DNA of 64,000 nt from Actinomycetota bacterium. GTDB lineage: Bacteria > Actinomycetota > Thermoleophilia > BMS3ABIN01. The stretch covers positions 1 to 64,000 of the forward strand of contig JAMDDD010000005.1 of the NCBI GenBank assembly GCA_023489275.1, given 5' to 3'. Positions 59,827 to 64,000 of the stretch are shown here, piece after piece; the first letter of the stretch is position 1, and every line of letters starts with the position of its first letter. Both the position numbers and the translations under genes were made by a program. Under the pieces are notes generated by a model that had not been told where the DNA came from, did not search any database, and was given only the letters and a program-made list of their open reading frames with translations.

Positions 59827-61032
59827 CTAGCTGCTTGAGGAGCAAGCCGAGCCCGAAGCTGATTTTGCCGCGCAGCCGGCGCAGCTGTCGCCCGGCATCG
59901 TCTCAGGCTTTGCCGCTCTCTTCCAGGAAGCAAGCGGCGCGCCGCCGCGGCGCGCCTTAAGCAAGTCCACAAACGCTTCCAGCCTGGTGACCATCCCGGC
60001 GCGGCCGGTCTGCTCGTCAAAAGCCAGCGTCAAGACCGGGATGTCGTGCTGCTGCTGCACCTTGGGCAGGATGCTGGTCGCGATATTTTCCGGCATGCAG
60101 CCGAACGGCAGCAGCTGGATCACGCCGTCGAAGCCGCGCTCGGCGAACAGCACCGTGCTGCCAATCGTCTCCCGGCCCTCGCCGCCAACGTTGTGACTCA
60201 GGAAAGGCTCTGCTTTCTCCGCCAGCAGATGCTTGGAAAAGCCAAAAATCTTGTTGTCTCTCCGGGGAGCGATCCAGTCAGTTACCCAGACGGTCCGCTC
60301 CAGGTAAACTCCCATATTTCCAAGGATTTCCTCAAGGTCAAAATTGCTGAATGGCTCCAGGAGCAGATAAAACTCACCAACGATCCCTACCTTGAAGATG
60401 TCCCGCCCGGGGTCCTGCTCGACGGAGTTAATTACCGACATTGACTCTGCCGCCGCCGCCGTAACTTCCTCCGGTGAACGGGCCGCCGCCAGGATCTTCT
60501 CCGCCCGGCGCAGGGCTTTGTTGGTGTCCCCCCGGTTTACTTCGAAGGCACGCACCTGCAGCGACCGCCAGGTCAACCGGTCAAAGGCGCGCCCTTTGGT
60601 AAATGACGACTTGAGGATTTTCCATAGTTTCAATATTGATAGACCGGCAGAAAGTTCAGCAAACGTCCGGTAAAAGGCCCTGGGACCGTCCCGGAAAGGT
60701 TCCAGCATGATAAAGTCGAAATCGTAGCCGAGATCACGGAGGATGCGCTCTTCGACGATGCCGTAATAGCCGAAACGGCAGGGACCGTGGCCGCCGGCCA
60801 TGGCGATCGTGTTTGCCCCTTGCTCCAGCGCCTGGATGAAATTTCCCAAATTGATCTTGAGCGGCAGGCAGGCAAATTCGGGGCTATGCTTGACGCCTAT
60901 TTGCAGGGTCTTCGTGGAGGACGGCGGCGGCTTAATATACTCGACTCCGAGGCGGTCAAACAGGTCGTCGAGCAGCAGGTGCAGATTGCCCAGATGCGGG
61001 GTCGTCACTTTGATTTCACTCACAGGCCTCAT
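59827..61032 (-). CDS. acyl-CoA dehydratase/CoA-activase-related protein (DUF2229/HgdB-like)
   Basis: A 401-residue protein containing conserved Cys in EFACLPLKINLGNFIQALE, GHGPCRFGYYG and LLPFGCMPENIA, which may bind a 4Fe-4S cluster. It contains LTLAFDEQTGRAGMVTRLEAFVDLL, a block repeated in the next gene (TVDEHSGEAGLVTRIEAFVDML). The end is Cys/Ser-rich (SCAGCAAKSASG). This matches the 2-hydroxyglutaryl-CoA-dehydratase D-component-related proteins encoded beside activases. The reaction is unknown. It follows the 331-aa relative on the same strand, and the activase is downstream. Confidence 0.85.
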   Translation of the reverse strand: MRPVSEIKVTTPHLGNLHLLLDDLFDRLGVEYIKPPPSSTKTLQIGVKHSPEFACLPLKINLGNFIQALEQGANTIAMAGGHGPCRFGYYGIVEERILRDLGYDFDFIMLEPFRDGPRAFYRTFAELSAGLSILKLWKILKSSFTKGRAFDRLTWRSLQVRAFEVNRGDTNKALRRAEKILAAARSPEEVTAAAAESMSVINSVEQDPGRDIFKVGIVGEFYLLLEPFSNFDLEEILGNMGVYLERTVWVTDWIAPRRDNKIFGFSKHLLAEKAEPFLSHNVGGEGRETIGSTVLFAERGFDGVIQLLPFGCMPENIATSILPKVQQQHDIPVLTLAFDEQTGRAGMVTRLEAFVDLLKARRGGAPLASWKRAAKPETMPGDSCAGCAAKSASGSACSSSS

Positions 61033-61101
61033 ATCTCAACACCATTCATGGTTTTTATCCAGCATCCGCCATCCAACATTCAACATTTACCATCTATTCT
61101 G

Positions 61102-62097
61102 CTATGCGGCGCTCATGGCGGACTTCTTCCGGGTGAGCATGTCAACAAATGCCTCGATCCGGGTAACAAGCCCCGCTTCACCGCTATGCTCGTCGACCGT
61201 CAGTGACATCAGCGGCACTTTGTGCTGCCTGGCCCGGTGCTCGATCAGCACCTGGATCAGCGAGTCCGGCCCGCAGGCAAAGGCAAGGACGTAGATGACG
61301 CCGTCCACCAAGCGGTTGCCGGTCCAGTGGTTGATCGCTCCCATGATTTCCTTTTCGTAACTCCAGTAAAGCTGCTTCGGCACATCGGTTGCGGCTTCCA
61401 TCAATACGTGATGGTCAGTCATTTCCGGAACGATCAGCTCCACGCCTGTTTCTTCCAGGCGGGCAATCAGGTTCTGGGTGATATACCCGTCGTAAATATT
61501 GTAAGGATGACCGAGGAGCCCGATGCGTCTGGGCCCTCCCTTGACCGGGGAACGCCAGCGGGGCCGGTTCAGCTTGCTGGCCGGGAGCAGGTCCAGCGGG
61601 CGCCGGCCCGCCACGAGGCTTTCCTCATAGCGCCGCTGCGCCACCTTGGCCGACTCCAGCGCCGCGACCCCGTCCAGCAGGCCGAGGCCGAACTGTTCCC
61701 GGGCAAAATTAATCAGCTGCCATTTAAATTCGCTTGGCTTCTCCCGCTGGTTCAGCTTCGGCGTCAGCAACGGCGGCAGGCCGAGGTTGTCGGCCACGGC
61801 CCCGACCATGTCCGGGAGCCCGAGAAACTTGGGGCAGGTGTAAGCCCGCTCTTCGACACTGACCACGCGCGGCACGAACAGCGCGTCGACGCCGCTGTCG
61901 CGAAGCGACATACAGTGGCCATAGAAAGCTTTCACCGGGACGCAGAGCTCGTTTTCCGCCACCTTAACGCCGGCGGAAAGGATTTTCTTGTTGGTTAGCG
62001 GAGAGGTCTCCACTTCCAGCCCCAAACCTGTCAGAAAAGTCTTCCAGAAGGGCAGGTATTTGTAATAAAGAAGTGATCTGGGAATGCCAACGCGCAT
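61102..62097 (-). CDS. DUF2229 acyl-CoA dehydratase activase-related protein
   Basis: A 331-aa protein with N-terminal MRVGIPRSLLYYKYLPFWKTFL and a conserved Cys in ENELCVPVKAFYGHC. The middle has GHPYNIYDGYITQNLI. At the end is FACGPDSLIQVLIEHRARQ followed by the shared DEHSGEAGLVTRIEAF block. These correspond to the front and back parts of DUF2229 proteins that accompany HgdC-like activators. It is first in the three-gene set. The set lacks clear dehydratase subunits, so it may be a self-contained reductase or carry out cofactor chemistry. Confidence 0.85.
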   Translation of the reverse strand: MRVGIPRSLLYYKYLPFWKTFLTGLGLEVETSPLTNKKILSAGVKVAENELCVPVKAFYGHCMSLRDSGVDALFVPRVVSVEERAYTCPKFLGLPDMVGAVADNLGLPPLLTPKLNQREKPSEFKWQLINFAREQFGLGLLDGVAALESAKVAQRRYEESLVAGRRPLDLLPASKLNRPRWRSPVKGGPRRIGLLGHPYNIYDGYITQNLIARLEETGVELIVPEMTDHHVLMEAATDVPKQLYWSYEKEIMGAINHWTGNRLVDGVIYVLAFACGPDSLIQVLIEHRARQHKVPLMSLTVDEHSGEAGLVTRIEAFVDMLTRKKSAMSAA

Positions 62098-62252
62098 AAA
62101 AGTCTTTGATTTAAGGGTTGCCTTAACTTGCCGCCGGGGGCTGGCAGAGCGCCACCGGAATTTCTCTAAAGAGACTTCCCTTTTTCAGTAACATCCAATC
62201 GGAAGGTTAAGTGATAGTAACGTGATTTGCCGCCGGTTGGCAAACTCCTTTG

Positions 62253-63365
62253 CTACCCACCCTGGATATCCCTCAGACTTTCCCTCCGAACCTGCTTGAA
62301 GCTCAGGCCCTCCTTGAGGAGAAAAGCGCTTCCCACTCCCAGACCGATCGACCCCTCAATTGCCTGCAATCCAATGGAAAAAGCCAGCGCCGTGGACTCG
62401 GTGATGCAGTGAAACTCGGGTGTGCAGGGATTGCCGCCGGCGGTGGATCCGTAGGCGATTGCCAGCGGGATGACGGTTGCCAGCTGAAAGATGCCCACAT
62501 TGCCCGGCGTCGCCGGGAGCGCCCCGGCGACGTTAATCAGGATCAGCAGCAGCGTCGCCCCCAGAAAGCCGGTAAACCCGAGATGAAAGGCGTGCAGGGA
62601 AAGGAAAACGGCAGTCAGCTGAGACATCCAGGAGGCCGATGTGGTGCAGAGGATCGCCAGAACCCGCCCCGGGCTTCGCAGGACCTGCTGGCCTTCGCTG
62701 AAGCGGGCGACGATGCCATGCAGCTTTGTCAGCTGCTTGCGCCACCACGGATGTTCCTCGCGGTACCGCGCCTGGGCGGCGGCGGCGCCCGCCTTGATCT
62801 TTTCCCGCTTGATTTCCAGCACTACCAGAGAAATGCCAAATATCAATGCTATGGCGAGAAGCACGATCGCGCCTCTGCCCGCCCAGGACGGCAGGTTCAT
62901 CCGGAAAACCCCGTAAAAAATGATCGCGGCCAGGACGAATCCATCAAACACGCGCTCGAGCACGATCGTGCCGAAGACGGTAGAGCGGGAGAGAGAATAT
63001 CCGTTAAGCGACTCGCGACGCGATATCACGTATGCGCGGGCCAGCTCGCCGATCCGCGCCGGTACCAGCGCGTTTACCAGAAAACCGATCATCAGCGCCG
63101 AGGTCAGGTCGCGCCAGCGGGCCCGGAAGCCGGGAAACGTAAAATTGTAGATGATTCTCCAACTGGCGACCTTGAGCAAGATGGAGGAGAGATTGGCAAT
63201 AATCGCCAGAAAGACAAAAAACCAGGAGACGCCCGCAAACGCGGACCAGACCTGGCGGTAGTTCACCTGCTTCGTAAGTACGTAAACAACCGCCGCCAGC
63301 AGGACGGCCAGCAGCCAGTGGCGAAGGGCCAGCCTCCCGATCTTGCTGATGGCCGGGAGCCTCAC
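62253..63365 (-). CDS. lysylphosphatidylglycerol-synthase-type membrane protein (UPF0104, AglD/MprF N-domain)
   Basis: The 370-residue protein has about eight or nine membrane helices. It shows the conserved LVNALVPARIGELARAYVISR segment and GALPATPGNVGIFQ, both hallmarks of the flippase-like domain of MprF and related proteins. The tRNA-dependent synthase domain of MprF is absent. It may flip a lipid or serve glycan synthesis. The start ATG overlaps the stop of the polysaccharide deacetylase gene by four bases (62253-63365 and 63362-64000), so they are cotranscribed. Confidence 0.88.
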   Translation of the reverse strand: MRLPAISKIGRLALRHWLLAVLLAAVVYVLTKQVNYRQVWSAFAGVSWFFVFLAIIANLSSILLKVASWRIIYNFTFPGFRARWRDLTSALMIGFLVNALVPARIGELARAYVISRRESLNGYSLSRSTVFGTIVLERVFDGFVLAAIIFYGVFRMNLPSWAGRGAIVLLAIALIFGISLVVLEIKREKIKAGAAAAQARYREEHPWWRKQLTKLHGIVARFSEGQQVLRSPGRVLAILCTTSASWMSQLTAVFLSLHAFHLGFTGFLGATLLLILINVAGALPATPGNVGIFQLATVIPLAIAYGSTAGGNPCTPEFHCITESTALAFSIGLQAIEGSIGLGVGSAFLLKEGLSFKQVRRESLRDIQGG

Positions 63366-64000
63366 CGGCGCCCGGCTCCTGCCTCCGCCTCCCGGATCAA
63401 CTCCTCGAGCGTGACAAACTTAAGGCCCCGCGATCTGGCTTCCCTGATAATTCCCGGCAGCGCTGCGACTGTTTGCGAGCGGTCTTCCGGCTGCGGTCCC
63501 TGCCAGCCGTCATGAAGCAGGAGAATGCTCCCGGGATTAAGCAGCTCCGCCGTCCGCGAGACAATCACTTCCGTTCCCGGAAGCGCTGTATCCCACACTC
63601 CCTTGGTCCAGCCCGCCACCCGGTAGCCGCGCCCGGTAATGGCCCGGTGGGCCTTCGGACTCAACCAGCCATGGGGAGCCCGGAACAGCGGCGCCGGTTC
63701 GGTTATGCCTGCCTGTTTCAGCGCCCGCTCCCCTTCCTCCAGCTGCCGCAGGGCGGCTCCCGCCCCAGCCCACATGAGAATGTCATGATCGTCTCCGTGG
63801 TTGGCCACCCGGTGGCCGCCGGCCTCGATCCGGCGCACCAGCTCCGGACTCCGCCGCGCATTTTCTCCCAGGATAAAGAAGGTTGCCGTCACGCCTTCGC
63901 GCTTGAGGACTTCGAGAATCTGCTCCGTATACGGAGACCGCGGCCCGTCGTCAAAAGTAAGCGCGACGGAGCTGTCTGCCCCGGACCCGCGATAGAAAGT
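63362..64000 (-). CDS. polysaccharide deacetylase (NodB/CE4), 5' part outside the window
   Basis: The frame is open to the window edge and ends at 63362. It contains the NodB core in order: VALTFDDGPRSPYTEQIL (catalytic and metal Asp), TATFFILG, VANHGDDHDILMW (H-x-x-x-H region as H-G-D-D-H), FRAPHGW (RxPH), and LLHDGWQ (LHD). It removes N- or O-acetyl groups from cell-wall or exopolysaccharide sugars. Signal sequence cannot be judged because the start is beyond 64000. It precedes the membrane flippase-like gene by a 4-base overlap. Confidence 0.93.
   Translation of the reverse strand, partial: TFYRGSGADSSVALTFDDGPRSPYTEQILEVLKREGVTATFFILGENARRSPELVRRIEAGGHRVANHGDDHDILMWAGAGAALRQLEEGERALKQAGITEPAPLFRAPHGWLSPKAHRAITGRGYRVAGWTKGVWDTALPGTEVIVSRTAELLNPGSILLLHDGWQGPQPEDRSQTVAALPGIIREARSRGLKFVTLEELIREAEAGAGRR

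Overview
The window reads as about 64 kb of a high-GC, monoderm, anaerobic bacterium, most probably a deep-branching actinobacterium. Three observations point that way. The order rsmA-ispE ... glmU-prs-rplY-pth-mfd-ppiC-mazG-eno is typical of Gram-positive bacteria and especially Actinobacteria. Lipoproteins, a sortase-fold protein and an LPG-synthase-type membrane protein suggest a single membrane. A nickel importer, CooT, CooC, Rex, a futalosine-type UbiA/UbiD pair and acyl-CoA dehydratase activases suggest a strict anaerobe that uses Ni-CO dehydrogenase. TTG and GTG starts are frequent. Species assignment is inference.

Layout. 0-7 kb: remnant of an IS1595-like transposase, a 5'-truncated HNH nuclease, then sugar-nucleotide and envelope genes (NDP-sugar pyrophosphorylase, UDP-glucose dehydrogenase, GT4), a DHH phosphoesterase and a B12-binding radical SAM enzyme. 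7-13 kb: P2-type cation ATPase, tRNA-Arg(CCU), D-Ala ligase, a PLP aminotransferase, a DUF4126-like protein, acylphosphatase. 13-17 kb: a leftward nickel operon DUF3842-cooT-nikM-nikQ-nikO behind a structured, attenuator-like leader. 17-24.5 kb: lone receiver protein, dolichol-phosphate-mannose-type glycosyltransferase, NodIJ-like ABC exporter, CopA, metallophosphoesterase, Dtd. 24.5-33.5 kb: a sortase-fold protein lacking its histidine, an O-antigen-ligase-like protein, then a leftward run cooC-hemB-hemL-rex-(prenyl-synthase-like)-ubiD-ubiA. 42-58 kb: conserved housekeeping block with tRNA-Gln(UUG), ending in trxA. 58-64 kb: three acyl-CoA-dehydratase-activase-type genes, an LPG-synthase-like membrane protein and a polysaccharide deacetylase cut by the window end.

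The most unusual part is 33.5-41.9 kb. Two 41-residue ORFs (37224-37349 and 41294-41419) have nearly identical sequences. Their N-terminal part fits the lasso-peptide leader pattern YxxPxL...T, and their short C-terminal part carries two Cys and a Trp but no Asp/Glu at the place needed for a lasso ring. Each lies directly downstream of a large secreted protein and upstream of a strong GC hairpin. One secreted protein has two propeller-like modules with conserved His. The other has two rhodanese-like domains and an Fn3-like domain. Both end in the same ~105-residue C-terminal domain. Between the cassettes are a lipoprotein and a stand-alone HPr-kinase-like ATPase, a family known to phosphorylate some lasso precursors. 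No leader-binding protein, protease or cyclase is visible within the window. I interpret this as a possible undescribed RiPP-like system tied to secreted partner proteins.

Other oddities are a single-base frameshift in a DedA gene, a DUF2267 gene running into a tRNA, a palindromic operator-like site before copA, and many degenerate intergenic repeats of the GGAAACTGGAAAC / GGATGCTGGATGC kind.
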